Below, one piece after another: positions 1 to 8,446 of a stretch of DNA of 64,000 nucleotides. The stretch covers positions 1 through 64,000 of the forward strand of contig JAGXAB010000027.1 in NCBI GenBank assembly GCA_018971775.1, given 5' to 3'. Below the pieces are notes generated by a model that did not search any database, was not told the DNA's origin, and worked only from the letters and a program-made list of their open reading frames with translations. Position numbers and translations under genes: made by a program. This DNA is from Cyanobacteria bacterium REEB67 (GTDB lineage Bacteria; Cyanobacteriota; Vampirovibrionia; Obscuribacterales; Obscuribacteraceae). The stretch's first letter is position 1; each line of letters opens with the position of its first letter.

Positions 1-151
1 CAGACACAGCCAAACTCCGTGTTAGATATTTTCGAAAAGAACTAACATCTTCAGACACAGCCAAACTCCGTGTTAGATATTTTCGAAAAGAACTAACATC
101 TTCAGATCCAGCCGATTAGCGTTAGATATTTTCGAAAAGATCTAGCGTCCC
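1..151. repeat. Tandem 51-bp repeat, three copies, each holding a hairpin
   Basis: Two identical 51-bp units start at 1 and 52, and a diverged third copy starts at 103. Each unit is centred on the 10-bp palindrome TTTTCGAAAA, flanked in copies 1 and 2 by TGTTAG and CTAACA arms (hairpins about 20-47 and 71-98). Copy 3 (about 119-148) has different bases in both arms yet pairs better, which suggests the fold is kept. The array begins at the window edge, so it may be longer. It lies just past the 3' end of the leftward M20 peptidase gene and has no T-run, so it is not a classical terminator. It could be a REP-like element or an mRNA 3'-end structure. Confidence 0.85.
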
Positions 152-155
152 TAAT

Positions 156-1529
156 TCAGCGAGTGATTTTGGAAACGCGCTCGAAGTAATCGACAAACAT
201 ACGGATGCCGCCGGAGGCTTGCTGCCAGTCAAAGTTTTCATTGATAGCATGATAGCCATGCTCCGGCAACGAAAGTCCAAGAAAAACAATCGGAACGTCC
301 ATAGTTTCCTGCATACTCACGACCGCACCGATAGATCCACCTTCGCGGGTGAACGCAGGCTCAACACCAAAAGCGGATTTCATGGCGCCTTTGGCTGCCT
401 CCGCAAAAGGTCCGCGAAAATGTCCAAGGAAGGGCTTGAGTGAGCCTTCGCGCACCAGTTCCACATCCGGGGCATGAGCAGCAACAAATTTACGCAGAGC
501 TTCGACAATTCTATCCGGATCCTGATTAGGAACGAGCCGCATGCTTACTTTAGCTTCAGCCTGATTGGGCACAATCGTTTTTACACCAGGGCCTGTGTAA
601 CCGCCAGTAATACCATGCACTTCAAAGGTAGGTCTTCCCCATATGCGCGCCGCTCCTTCACGAGCGTCCTCTGTCCGCGTCGAACCAAGCTCATGGGCCT
701 TTTTAAAGTTAGCCACAGTAAATCCGGACTTAACGAAATTATCCAGCTCATCTTCATCGACCGGATTGGCGTCGTCATAGAAACCGGGAAATAAGACCTC
801 ACCAGTGGTGGCATTGTAACAGAGCGATATCAGCTGGGCCAGTTCGCCGATTGGATTTCTGGCCAATCCGCCGGTAGTGCCACTGTGTACATCTTTGATA
901 CCGGTCTTGAGCTTGAGCAAGCAACCTTGCAGTCCGCGCAAACCGTAGGGGATGGCTGGGCGCTCACGCGAGACCCAGATCGTGTCAGAGATCACGACAG
1001 AGTCAGTGGCGAGATCTTTGATGTTGTCCTTGAGAAATTGTTCGAAGGACGGACTGCCTATCTCCTCTTCCAACTCCCAGATTACCTTGATATTGACGGG
1101 TATGCCGTGATCATGCGCATACCTGGCGGCATAGAGAACACTCAGAGCCGGCCCTTTGTCATCGGTTGTACCACGACCATAGTAGACACCGTTTTCAATA
1201 TGCATATTGAAGGGGGCATGCTTCCACTCGCTGGCATCTGCTGGTTGCACATCAAGATGATTATAGATTGTGACGGTGGGCACGTCTTTGCTGTGGAAGA
1301 ATTCGCCGGTAACGACCGGATAACCTTTGGTCTCGACAACCTTTGCCTTGGCGCCACTTTGCTCGAGCAGCTTCTTGCCAAATTCCGCGGCCGTATCAAT
1401 CTCTTTTTTGCGCTCCGGCTCCATACTGACGCTGGCTATATCAACGAATGTCTTCAGGTTACTTTCGTACTCCGCCTGGACCGAATTGGCGTAAGCGGCC
1501 ACTTTATCAAGATCTATCTGAGCGCTCAT
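156..1529 (-). CDS. M20 family metallo-dipeptidase/carboxypeptidase
   Basis: This is a zinc-dependent peptidase of the M20/M28 clan that probably removes single residues from dipeptides or short peptides in the cytoplasm. The metal ligands are visible: HLD at about residues 91-93, the GRGTTDDKG segment at about 118-126, an EEE-IGS segment near 154-158 carrying the general base, and a C-terminal histidine in PEHGYH. The 457-residue length fits the family. I chose the ATG at 1529 over an upstream in-frame ATG at 1550 because GAGG lies about 7 nt before it. No signal peptide is seen. The substrate cannot be read from the sequence. Confidence 0.9.
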   Translation of the reverse strand: MSAQIDLDKVAAYANSVQAEYESNLKTFVDIASVSMEPERKKEIDTAAEFGKKLLEQSGAKAKVVETKGYPVVTGEFFHSKDVPTVTIYNHLDVQPADASEWKHAPFNMHIENGVYYGRGTTDDKGPALSVLYAARYAHDHGIPVNIKVIWELEEEIGSPSFEQFLKDNIKDLATDSVVISDTIWVSRERPAIPYGLRGLQGCLLKLKTGIKDVHSGTTGGLARNPIGELAQLISLCYNATTGEVLFPGFYDDANPVDEDELDNFVKSGFTVANFKKAHELGSTRTEDAREGAARIWGRPTFEVHGITGGYTGPGVKTIVPNQAEAKVSMRLVPNQDPDRIVEALRKFVAAHAPDVELVREGSLKPFLGHFRGPFAEAAKGAMKSAFGVEPAFTREGGSIGAVVSMQETMDVPIVFLGLSLPEHGYHAINENFDWQQASGGIRMFVDYFERVSKITR

Positions 1530-1649
1530 CAGAACCTCGCAAAATTTCAAACGCCGACGGCGCTTGTAAAGTTAACAAGGTTATGTTGGCCGATCAAAGC
1601 TATAAAAGCAACTTTTGACATCCGCCCTTTTGATTCAAACGTCCGGACA

Positions 1650-2132
1650 TCAAGCCATTTGGGTCTGGCCATGAGTGCGAAAGCGTGAGGCAAAATCGTC
1701 TGCGGTCATATAGCCGACCATGCGGGTGCGCTCCATGATGCCGTGGTCACTGACATTGAGGACCGAAACTGTCGGATAAGCGTCCACGCCGAGATTTCTT
1801 GCGAGAGCCTGGGCAGCCGGGTCTTTGGAAGGGCTGGCCTTGACGAAGATGGCGTCGCCGCCAAGAGCGCTCACCGCCGGTTTGCTGAGTTCGGAATCGA
1901 AGCGTTTACACCAGCCGCAATTATCTTCTTCAAAGACAACGACTACCGGTCTGCCTGTTTGCTGGCCGCGAGTAATCGCATCCCGCAGGTTGGGGGCAAA
2001 GTCAACCGGTTTAGTAATTTCCTCTGTGGCTGTACCCAGAGGCGGCAAGCGGAAGTTGTCGCCAAACTCCGGCACCTGAGGCATAGCCTGGGGAGTTCTA
2101 TCCAGAGTCGTAATAGGTTCCATTCTAGACAT
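1650..2132 (-). CDS. Thioredoxin-fold protein with CGWC active site
   Basis: A 160-residue protein with a thioredoxin fold from about residue 45 onward. The redox motif C72-G-W-C75 follows a VVVVF strand, and a cis-proline (AYPT) follows later, as in thioredoxins and thiol-disulfide reductases. The first 45 residues are proline-rich and probably flexible. The ATG at 2132 is preferred because AAAGGAGA lies just upstream; a longer frame reaching 2183 lacks such a site. With this start there is no signal peptide, so a cytoplasmic reductase is likely. The downstream M20 gene is 120 bp away, so co-transcription is possible but unproven. Confidence 0.85.
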   Translation of the reverse strand: MSRMEPITTLDRTPQAMPQVPEFGDNFRLPPLGTATEEITKPVDFAPNLRDAITRGQQTGRPVVVVFEEDNCGWCKRFDSELSKPAVSALGGDAIFVKASPSKDPAAQALARNLGVDAYPTVSVLNVSDHGIMERTRMVGYMTADDFASRFRTHGQTQMA

Positions 2133-2240
2133 TCCTGTCTCCTTTCGGTACAGATGGCACGCCAGCGCCCGGTCGCACAACAACCAGGCAAAGATTTCTC
2201 GAGAGCACTGGACGTGAGCCGTGTCGATCGTCTTCGATGA

Positions 2241-2274
2241 ACAGGTCTATACCTGTCCACAGATTCCTGGACAG
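2241..2274. promoter_or_regulatory. Overlapping inverted repeats upstream of the thioredoxin-like gene
   Basis: ACAGGT-CTAT-ACCTGT (2241-2256) is a perfect 6-bp inverted repeat. It overlaps a second one, CTGTCCA with TGGACAG (2253-2259 and 2268-2274). They lie about 110 bp upstream of the thioredoxin-like start, in a 190-bp gap. They could be an operator or two alternative hairpins in the 5' leader. No matching known operator is recognised. Confidence 0.35.
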
Positions 2275-2323
2275 AAAAAACAAATTTGTCGAAAGAAAGG
2301 GCCAATCCAGACCTGGATGACAG

Positions 2324-3487
2324 TTAACGGTGCATCGGGGCCCGCTCGGTCAATTGCAGATTAATGCCCCGTCCGTCCATCTCAGCGAGGAAAAGTTTGG
2401 TCGGCACGCAGTTTTCCTGGCGCAGTACACCGCGCTCGGAGATGTCGCCACGGGCGATCATCTGGGCAATTATGGAGGCGGGGAAAGCCGTCATACGCAT
2501 CATGGCGCTCAGCCCTGCGGCCTGGTCGGCGAGATCTATACACTCCCAGACGATCTGCACCGGCTTTGTGTCTTTGACACCGGTGACAATGACGCGCAGC
2601 AGGACCACATCCGGCTCATCCTTGGGCAACTTTTCACTGAGCAAATGGAAGAGCAATTCACGGGGAACAGCTTTACCGGATGGCAAATCAACGGCCTGAC
2701 GCTCCATCAAGCCAAGGCTCTTCAAATTACTGACCAGATTGCAATGACCGGGATAGCGGATTGTTTTGTAATCGAGGTGCTGGATCCGACCCAGATAGCT
2801 CTGGGGCAGGGTGGAAATGCCACCCGATGTATTGAAGGCTTCCATTATGCCAAAGGGTTTGGGAAATTCCAGCGTCTCCAGATCGGTAAGCGATGGTACG
2901 TTCAGCAATTTACCATCGCGCACCAGCGTGCAATCTTCATAGTATTCATTGATCAGACCATCGACTGAAAAAACCTGCGAATAGCCCATTAGACAATCTT
3001 CCGGCTCGGAAGGCAGACCACCCACCCGCAGGCGGATCTCGTAGAGTTCATCCAGACTTTCAGCGGCGCTGACAGCCAGGAGTGATACCAAACCCGGTGC
3101 CAGGCCAAGGTCGGGAATAATAGTCACACCCTGTTCCCGGGCCAGTTCATCAAGGGCAAACTCTCTAGCCACTATTTCCTCATTGCCGCCGAGATCGACA
3201 AAGTGAGTTTTCGTGGAGAGAGCAATTTTTGCCAGCTCGTAGTTATGTTTGTAGGTAACGCAGCTGATAGCCACATCCACTTCATGCATCAGCTGGGCCA
3301 CTTCTTCCTGGTTGCTTACATCGAGCTCCACCGGTATGACCGCCTGGTCGGCAAATTTCGCGGCGATCGCCTCTACCCGGGCGAGGTCGACGTCGGCAAT
3401 GATTACTTTTTCGACCTTGGCACTGCGCACCAGATCGAAAACAGTGGCGTAACCGATGCGACCGGCACCGAGAACTAAAAATTTCAC
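2324..3487 (-). CDS. Lysine 6-dehydrogenase/saccharopine dehydrogenase family protein
   Basis: An NAD(P)-dependent amino-acid dehydrogenase of the saccharopine dehydrogenase superfamily. The N-terminus KFLVLGAGRIG is a Rossmann dinucleotide motif. DLGGN, PDLGLAPG, FNTSGGIST and YKTIRYPGH are the blocks I associate with bacterial lysine 6-dehydrogenase, which oxidises the lysine epsilon-amino group toward piperideine-6-carboxylate. The GTG at 3487 places this Rossmann motif at residue 2, with AGG about 9 nt upstream; the frame stays open to 3553. Length is 387 residues. It is the last gene of the RidA-ALDH-SDR operon, about 90 bp after the SDR stop. Saccharopine or carboxynorspermidine activity cannot be excluded. 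Confidence 0.82.
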   Translation of the reverse strand: MKFLVLGAGRIGYATVFDLVRSAKVEKVIIADVDLARVEAIAAKFADQAVIPVELDVSNQEEVAQLMHEVDVAISCVTYKHNYELAKIALSTKTHFVDLGGNEEIVAREFALDELAREQGVTIIPDLGLAPGLVSLLAVSAAESLDELYEIRLRVGGLPSEPEDCLMGYSQVFSVDGLINEYYEDCTLVRDGKLLNVPSLTDLETLEFPKPFGIMEAFNTSGGISTLPQSYLGRIQHLDYKTIRYPGHCNLVSNLKSLGLMERQAVDLPSGKAVPRELLFHLLSEKLPKDEPDVVLLRVIVTGVKDTKPVQIVWECIDLADQAAGLSAMMRMTAFPASIIAQMIARGDISERGVLRQENCVPTKLFLAEMDGRGINLQLTERAPMHR

Positions 3488-3574
3488 CTGCCAACCTCTA
3501 ATATTGCCGAGTAAATTGCCGAGAAAAAACGCTGAAAGATGATAGCACTTCAAACGCGCAGCCAGAAATAGCGC

Positions 3575-4360
3575 TTAATAAGTAGAGCGTCGCTTGCCGC
3601 CATCCACCGAAATCGTCGAACCGGTCACATAGGAGGCGCGTGTCGATGCAAGGAAAGCGACGACGCTGGCAAATTCATGCGGCTCGCCAAGGCGACCCAT
3701 CGGAATCGGCTTGAGATACTCTTTTTGATATTCTTCCTTTGACTGTCCTGATTTTGCGATGCGGGTTGCCATCAAGTCATTTAGACGGTCCGTGGCGATA
3801 GCACCGGGCGCAACACAGTTGACGGTGACGGCAAAAGGCGCCACCTCGTCGGCAAGGGTCTTGAGCATGCCGGTGACAGCGGCTCGAATAGCGTTGGATA
3901 CGGCCAGACCGGCAATCGGTTCGAGCACGGAAAGCGAAGTAACGCAGATAATCCGTCCGAAACGCTTTTCGATCATGGAAGGCAAAAAAGCTTGGTTCAG
4001 CTGAGCCACGGAAGCGAAAAGCTGCTCGAAACCACTTTCCCAATCGGTAGCAGCAGTCGTCCGTACATCGGATGGTCGTGGACCACCAACATTATGGACG
4101 AGTATATCGATATACTCAAATTCACTTCGGACAAATTCAATCAATCCAGAGCGACTCTCGCTATCGCTCAGATCGGCGGCGTGAGTCAGCAGTCTGGCCT
4201 TTCCCTTGAGGCTCTCGGAAAGCTTTTTCAAATTGCTTTGCTCTCGAGAAGAAGCGATTATTTCCGCTCCTTCGCCGTGCAACGCCTCGACAATGGCCCG
4301 ACCGATACCTTTGGAGGCGCCGGTGACTAGCGCTCTTTTACCGGACAATCCCAGATCCAT
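3575..4360 (-). CDS. Short-chain dehydrogenase/reductase lacking the Tyr-Lys catalytic pair
   Basis: A 261-residue Rossmann-fold oxidoreductase with the cofactor motif TGASKGIG (13-20) and HNVGG (89-93). The usual catalytic YxxxK is replaced by S155-N-A-I-R159, thirteen residues after the conserved Ser142. This belongs to a recurring SDR subfamily (SNA-hydrophobic-R signature), often labelled as 3-oxoacyl-ACP reductase without proof, so it is probably not decay. The upstream ALDH stop lies 3 bp away, and the AAGGGG ribosome site overlaps that stop, so the two genes are translationally linked. Its role in amino-acid catabolism is inferred from context; the substrate is unknown. Confidence 0.88.
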   Translation of the reverse strand: MDLGLSGKRALVTGASKGIGRAIVEALHGEGAEIIASSREQSNLKKLSESLKGKARLLTHAADLSDSESRSGLIEFVRSEFEYIDILVHNVGGPRPSDVRTTAATDWESGFEQLFASVAQLNQAFLPSMIEKRFGRIICVTSLSVLEPIAGLAVSNAIRAAVTGMLKTLADEVAPFAVTVNCVAPGAIATDRLNDLMATRIAKSGQSKEEYQKEYLKPIPMGRLGEPHEFASVVAFLASTRASYVTGSTISVDGGKRRSTY

Positions 4361-4362
4361 TT

Positions 4363-5847
4363 TTACCCCTTATATCTGTAGGAAATAGTTTTGGCCTCGG
4401 AGAAAAATTCGAGACTATAGCGCCCGCCTTCGCGACCAATACCGGATGATTTTTGACCGCCGAATGGCGTGCGCAAATCGCGCGCAAACCAGGTGTTTAC
4501 CCAGATCATCCCAGCTTTGATTTTCTTCGAGAGGCGGTGGACACGGTTGATATCGCTGGTCCAGATACTGGCGGATAGGCCGTATGGACTGTTATTGGCC
4601 ATGGCAATCGCCTCTTCTTCGCTATCGAAGGGCAAAATCGGCAGGGCCGGTCCAAAAATTTCTTCCTGCAAAAAGCGTGATCCGATAGGCAAACCGGTAA
4701 AGACGGCGGGTGACAGGAAATTACCAGCGCCAAGCGCCTCGAGACGTTCGCCGCCGCAGTGAAGCTCTCCTTCGGCCCGGCCGATCTCTATATAGCTGAG
4801 CACTTTTTCCATATGCTCCGCCGAAACGAGGGCGCCCATTTCGGTTTCTTTGCTCAGCGGATCGCCGACTTTGATTTTTTTGACCAGGCCCACCAGTTTT
4901 TCGACGACCTGATCGTAAATAGCGCGCTCGACAAAAAGCCTTGAGCCGGCCAGACAGATCTGGCCCTGATTGCGGAATGCGGCTCGCAGGGCGGTTGGTA
5001 TCGCCTCACTGAGATCGGCGTCGGCAAAGATAATATTGGCGCCTTTGCCACCGAGCTCGAAAGAGACTTTCTTCAAACTGCCGCTGGCGGCGGCCATGAT
5101 TGCCTTGCCTGTCGATGTTTCACCGGTGAAGGAAATCGAGCGTACGAGCGGATGTCGGGTGAGCGCCTCGCCTGCACCACCGGCCCCAAAACCGTTGACG
5201 ACGTTAAAAACGCCGTCCGGCAGCCCTGCTTCACGGACGATTTCAGCGAGGAGATAAGCTGTATAAGGCGTCCATTCCGCCGGCTTGAGGACGATGCTGT
5301 TGCCCATCATCAGACAGGGCGCAATTTTCCAGGTGGCCAAATAGAGTGGCAGATTCCAGGGAGTAATCAGTCCGCAGACACCGACCGGTTCGCGCACGGC
5401 GATGTGACGTTCGTTTTCACCGGCACTGTAAGCCTCTTCGGCAAAAGTAGAAGCAAACTGGCTGAAAAAATGGAAGTTCTGAGCCGAGCGAAGGATGTCG
5501 CCATCATAGCTTTCATTGATTGGTTTGCCGGTGTCGGTCGTCTCGGCCAATGCCAGACGCTCGCGATTTACCAGAATGAGATCGCCAATCTTGCTCACTA
5601 CTCGGGCCCGCTCCGCATACGAAAGATGAGCCCAGGGACCGGTTTCATAGGCGCGGTTGGCCGCTTCGGCGGCCAGGTCGATATCACCGGCGGTGCCATG
5701 CGCCACCAGTCCATGCGCTTCGCCGGTGGCCGGGTTTACCGTCTCAAAGGTTTGATTGGAGAGAGCCGGAGTGTAGCTGCCGTCGATAAAATTGGGAATT
5801 TGTGTCAATTTTATTTTATTGCCCGCGGGGGCCTTAAGAGAGGTCAT
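4363..5847 (-). CDS. Aldehyde dehydrogenase, ALDH8/2-aminomuconate semialdehyde dehydrogenase-like
   Basis: A 494-residue NAD-dependent aldehyde dehydrogenase with all catalytic marks: TPWNLPLY (oxyanion Asn), FTGETSTG (cofactor loop), FELGGKG (general base Glu) and GQICLAGSR (nucleophilic Cys). The C-terminal block WVNTWFARDLRTPFGG followed by KSSGIGREGG resembles ALDH8A1 and bacterial 2-aminomuconic or 2-hydroxymuconic semialdehyde dehydrogenases. The likely reaction is oxidation of 2-aminomuconate semialdehyde in the kynurenine pathway. The start overlaps the RidA stop by 4 bp and has GGAG 8 nt upstream. Another semialdehyde, such as aminoadipate semialdehyde from lysine, is an alternative substrate. 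Confidence 0.88.
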   Translation of the reverse strand: MTSLKAPAGNKIKLTQIPNFIDGSYTPALSNQTFETVNPATGEAHGLVAHGTAGDIDLAAEAANRAYETGPWAHLSYAERARVVSKIGDLILVNRERLALAETTDTGKPINESYDGDILRSAQNFHFFSQFASTFAEEAYSAGENERHIAVREPVGVCGLITPWNLPLYLATWKIAPCLMMGNSIVLKPAEWTPYTAYLLAEIVREAGLPDGVFNVVNGFGAGGAGEALTRHPLVRSISFTGETSTGKAIMAAASGSLKKVSFELGGKGANIIFADADLSEAIPTALRAAFRNQGQICLAGSRLFVERAIYDQVVEKLVGLVKKIKVGDPLSKETEMGALVSAEHMEKVLSYIEIGRAEGELHCGGERLEALGAGNFLSPAVFTGLPIGSRFLQEEIFGPALPILPFDSEEEAIAMANNSPYGLSASIWTSDINRVHRLSKKIKAGMIWVNTWFARDLRTPFGGQKSSGIGREGGRYSLEFFSEAKTISYRYKG

Positions 5848-6293
5848 GGTTTTGCTCCACTGAAGGCCGCGATTGCCTTGATTTCGATGAAGTTTTTACC
5901 CGGCAATCTCGCTACCTGCACGGTCGTGCGCGTCGGCGCATTTTCAAAACTAAAATATTGCGCGTAAACTCTATTGTACTTTTCAAAGTCATCCATATTC
6001 GCTAAAAAGACAGTGACATCGACTACATCGCGAAAGGTGAGCCCGGCGGCTGTCAGTACCGCGCCAAGGTTTTCAAGCACGCCCCGGGTCTGCACTTCGA
6101 TGTCATAGCTGACGATTTTCCCATCGCCATCGAAGGTCAATCCGACTTCTTCACCCGTGGACGGGGCGCGACAGCCTTGCCCACTGACAAACAGCATCGA
6201 ACCAACCACCAGACCGTGAGAATAAGCCCCTAGAGCAAGAGGAGACTTATCACCGGGATTGATGGCGCGTTTTTCCAGCACGACTTCGGACAT
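5844..6293 (-). CDS. RidA/YjgF family protein, 2-aminomuconate deaminase-like
   Basis: A 149-residue RidA-fold enamine/imine deaminase. Its blocks LFVSGQGCR, DIEVQTRGVLENL, TVFLANMDDFEKYN and PTRTTVQV match the branch that includes 2-aminomuconate deaminases more closely than housekeeping RidA. It would release ammonia from the product of the adjacent dehydrogenase. The ATG at 6293 is preferred because GGAG lies 6 nt upstream; an in-frame GTG at 6305 is possible. It is the first gene of the leftward RidA-ALDH-SDR-dehydrogenase operon, and its stop overlaps the ALDH start (ATGA). A general RidA function remains possible. Confidence 0.85.
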   Translation of the reverse strand: MSEVVLEKRAINPGDKSPLALGAYSHGLVVGSMLFVSGQGCRAPSTGEEVGLTFDGDGKIVSYDIEVQTRGVLENLGAVLTAAGLTFRDVVDVTVFLANMDDFEKYNRVYAQYFSFENAPTRTTVQVARLPGKNFIEIKAIAAFSGAKP

Positions 6294-6514
6294 ATTTTTC
6301 TCCACCAGCGGACCAGTGACATTTTGCCAGCAGACAGCCTCGAAGGAGCCACAGGTAAGAAAGAATTATGACTGAATATCGACCGCGATAAAGCACGGCT
6401 TAGAAAATCTGCGAGAATTTAAAATCACGATCACATCCTCAGCGCACATAATTCGCTGTAGCCATACGGTCGCATGGCCATCGTCCAGTTTCCAACAGCG
6501 TTCAAAGGTCTTTT
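6294..6514. promoter_or_regulatory. Divergent intergenic region between two catabolic operons
   Basis: This 221-bp gap separates the leftward RidA operon from the rightward asparaginase-kynB-btpA operon, so promoters for both must lie here. AT-rich stretches occur around 6395-6425, but I see no convincing -35/-10 pair or operator palindrome. Confidence 0.4.
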
Positions 6515-7624
6515 ATGACAGCTCCTGAAAATCACGAACAGCCTTTTCAACCGCTCTTTACGATCCGGCGCAGCGGCAGACTGGAGGTCGTGGTCTACGG
6601 CATCGTCAGCGTCGTGACCGGAGGGGATTGCCAGAGCTTGATGGCGGCGGGAGACACTGATTTCGAGCTCTGGAGCCGCAGCCTGCTCAAACCCTGGCAA
6701 CTTTTGACAAATTTCAAAATTTTAAAATCTCACTACCCGGCCCTGCAAGACAAACACTTCGCCCTCTTCATGGCCTCGCACTCGGCCGACGCCGACCATC
6801 TCAAAGCCCTGGAAGAAATCATCGAAATTTGCGGTCTGGACGAGGGACAACTGCTCTGCCCGCCGGCCCGCCCGCTTGATGGCGCTAGCCGCGCTCTGAT
6901 GAAGGAAAGAGGAGAAAAGCCACAACGTCGCTATCACAATTGCAGCGGCAAGCACTCGGGCTATCTGGCGGCGGTAAAGGCTCAAGCAGGCAATATGGGC
7001 AATTATCTCATCGAGACAGAAGCCCACCACAGTCGCTTAAAAACTATTCTCAGCTTGCTGACCGGTCGCCAAAGCGAATCATTCACAGCCACGACGGACG
7101 GCTGTCAGCTGCCAAATTATGCCCTGAGCACTCGTGAACTGAGCCTGGCCTATATGACCCTGCTCAATCGAGACACTCTGCCGGCGGCGGCTCAGGCCAG
7201 TGAACTGTTCGAGAACTACGAGCAGCTGGGCTCGCTCATGCTCGCTTACCCGCAGATGATTAGCGGGTTGGGCCGCCTTGATTACAAAATCATGGCCCGC
7301 GAAATCTTCGCCGATGCACCGCCAATGGTGGCAAAGGAAGGCGCAGATGGTTTACTCGGCATCGGAGTAGCAGCCAGTGAAAAATATCCCCATGGTGCAG
7401 GTATCGCCATCAAGCTCTCATCCGGCTTCGACTCGCATCATATGGAAATCATCACCCGAGAAATACTGGCCGCTCTCGGTCTGACCGCACCTCACAAGGT
7501 GGAGCACAAGGCCGAAGCAGGCCTGTCCGAGAACGTCAAGACCGACCCAGGCAAAGGCGAAAAAATAAAAACAGATCACATAAAAAGCGAATATCATTTT
7601 TTGCCCTCCCTGGCAAGGAGATAG
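6515..7624 (+). CDS. L-asparaginase II family protein (PF06089 type)
   Basis: A 369-residue protein of the Rhizobium-type asparaginase family, unrelated to E. coli AnsA/B, that would hydrolyse asparagine to aspartate and ammonia. The diagnostic blocks are the N-terminal RSGRLEVVVYG, RSLLKPWQ, ASHSADADH, the Cys-containing HNCSGKHSG, and TTDGCQLPNYAL. A Lys/Glu-rich tail of about 40 residues is unusual and probably disordered. The ATG at 6515 has AAAGG about 7 nt upstream. The kynB start lies 8 bp past the stop, and the stop itself overlaps the kynB ribosome site, so the two genes are coupled. Confidence 0.88.
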   Translation: MTAPENHEQPFQPLFTIRRSGRLEVVVYGIVSVVTGGDCQSLMAAGDTDFELWSRSLLKPWQLLTNFKILKSHYPALQDKHFALFMASHSADADHLKALEEIIEICGLDEGQLLCPPARPLDGASRALMKERGEKPQRRYHNCSGKHSGYLAAVKAQAGNMGNYLIETEAHHSRLKTILSLLTGRQSESFTATTDGCQLPNYALSTRELSLAYMTLLNRDTLPAAAQASELFENYEQLGSLMLAYPQMISGLGRLDYKIMAREIFADAPPMVAKEGADGLLGIGVAASEKYPHGAGIAIKLSSGFDSHHMEIITREILAALGLTAPHKVEHKAEAGLSENVKTDPGKGEKIKTDHIKSEYHFLPSLARR

Positions 7625-7632
7625 GGACAGAC

Positions 7633-8415
7633 ATGGACAACAGCCAAAACTTACTTCCCAGCCTCATATTCAGCCGCATCATCGACATCTCCCAACCGGT
7701 CAGTACGATGACGGCCTGCTTCCCCGGTGACGTGCCTTTTTCAAAAAAAATCACTCTCTCTTATGAGTCTTCGCAGATTATCAATTTGACTGCTTTTACG
7801 ATGAGCCCCCATGTCGGCACCCATGCCGACGCGCCCGTGCATATCAAAGGCAAGCTGAGCGAAGAAGCAAACCAGACAGCCAGCGAAAATGGCACAGAAA
7901 ATGGCGTCGAGAAAAATACCAAAAAAAATGCCGAAAAGACTGCCGAAAAAGGCGCCGATACTGACACTACAGCCGGTGCGCTCGCCCTTCATCCTTTTTT
8001 GGGCCGAGTCTACGTCATGGATCTCGCCCCTCATACCGGCGCCATCGGCGGCAGTGCCATCCTCGATCAACTGACTGAGCTTGCCACCGTGGACGAAATC
8101 ACAAGAGTGATTTTCAAAACTCGCTCCGAAAGCAAACCCCATCTCTTCGAAGACGACTACAGCTATATTGGCGAAGACACGGCCGAAAAATTAGGTGAGC
8201 TCGGCTTTGTGCTTACCGGTCTCGATACGCCTTCAGTCGATCACACCGAGTCCAAAGATCTGGCCACCCACAATGTGCTCGATCGCTTCAATTTGTGCTG
8301 GCTGGAAAATCTCGATCTTTCGGCTGTAGAAGAAGGCGAATATCAATTGATCGCCCTGCCTCTCAAATTTATTGAGCTGGAGGCGTCACCGGTGCGGGCC
8401 ATACTTCTGGCCTGA
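7633..8415 (+). CDS. kynB: Kynurenine formamidase (cyclase family)
   Basis: A 260-residue metal-dependent hydrolase of PF04199 that converts N-formylkynurenine to kynurenine. It shows ISQPV near the N-terminus, the metal motif SPHVGTHADAPVH, a later GLDTPSVDHTESK block, and a C-terminus (YQLIALPLKF then EASPVRAIL) typical of bacterial KynB. About 25 residues rich in Glu, Asn, Lys and Thr are inserted just after the metal motif and look like a disordered loop. AGGAGATAGGG precedes the ATG. With the ALDH8-type dehydrogenase and the deaminase-like RidA across the divergent promoter, it supports tryptophan breakdown through kynurenine. Tryptophan dioxygenase and kynureninase are not in this window. 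Confidence 0.87.
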   Translation: MDNSQNLLPSLIFSRIIDISQPVSTMTACFPGDVPFSKKITLSYESSQIINLTAFTMSPHVGTHADAPVHIKGKLSEEANQTASENGTENGVEKNTKKNAEKTAEKGADTDTTAGALALHPFLGRVYVMDLAPHTGAIGGSAILDQLTELATVDEITRVIFKTRSESKPHLFEDDYSYIGEDTAEKLGELGFVLTGLDTPSVDHTESKDLATHNVLDRFNLCWLENLDLSAVEEGEYQLIALPLKFIELEASPVRAILLA

Positions 8416-8446
8416 TCGATGAAATTATTACGGCAAATTCGATATT

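Noticed and set aside
1-151. CRISPR array
   Set aside because: The units are directly adjacent 51-bp repeats with no variable spacers, and no cas genes are nearby.
885-1688. Long + strand reading frame opposite the M20 peptidase
   Set aside because: The peptidase frame has catalytic motifs; the opposite frame has none.
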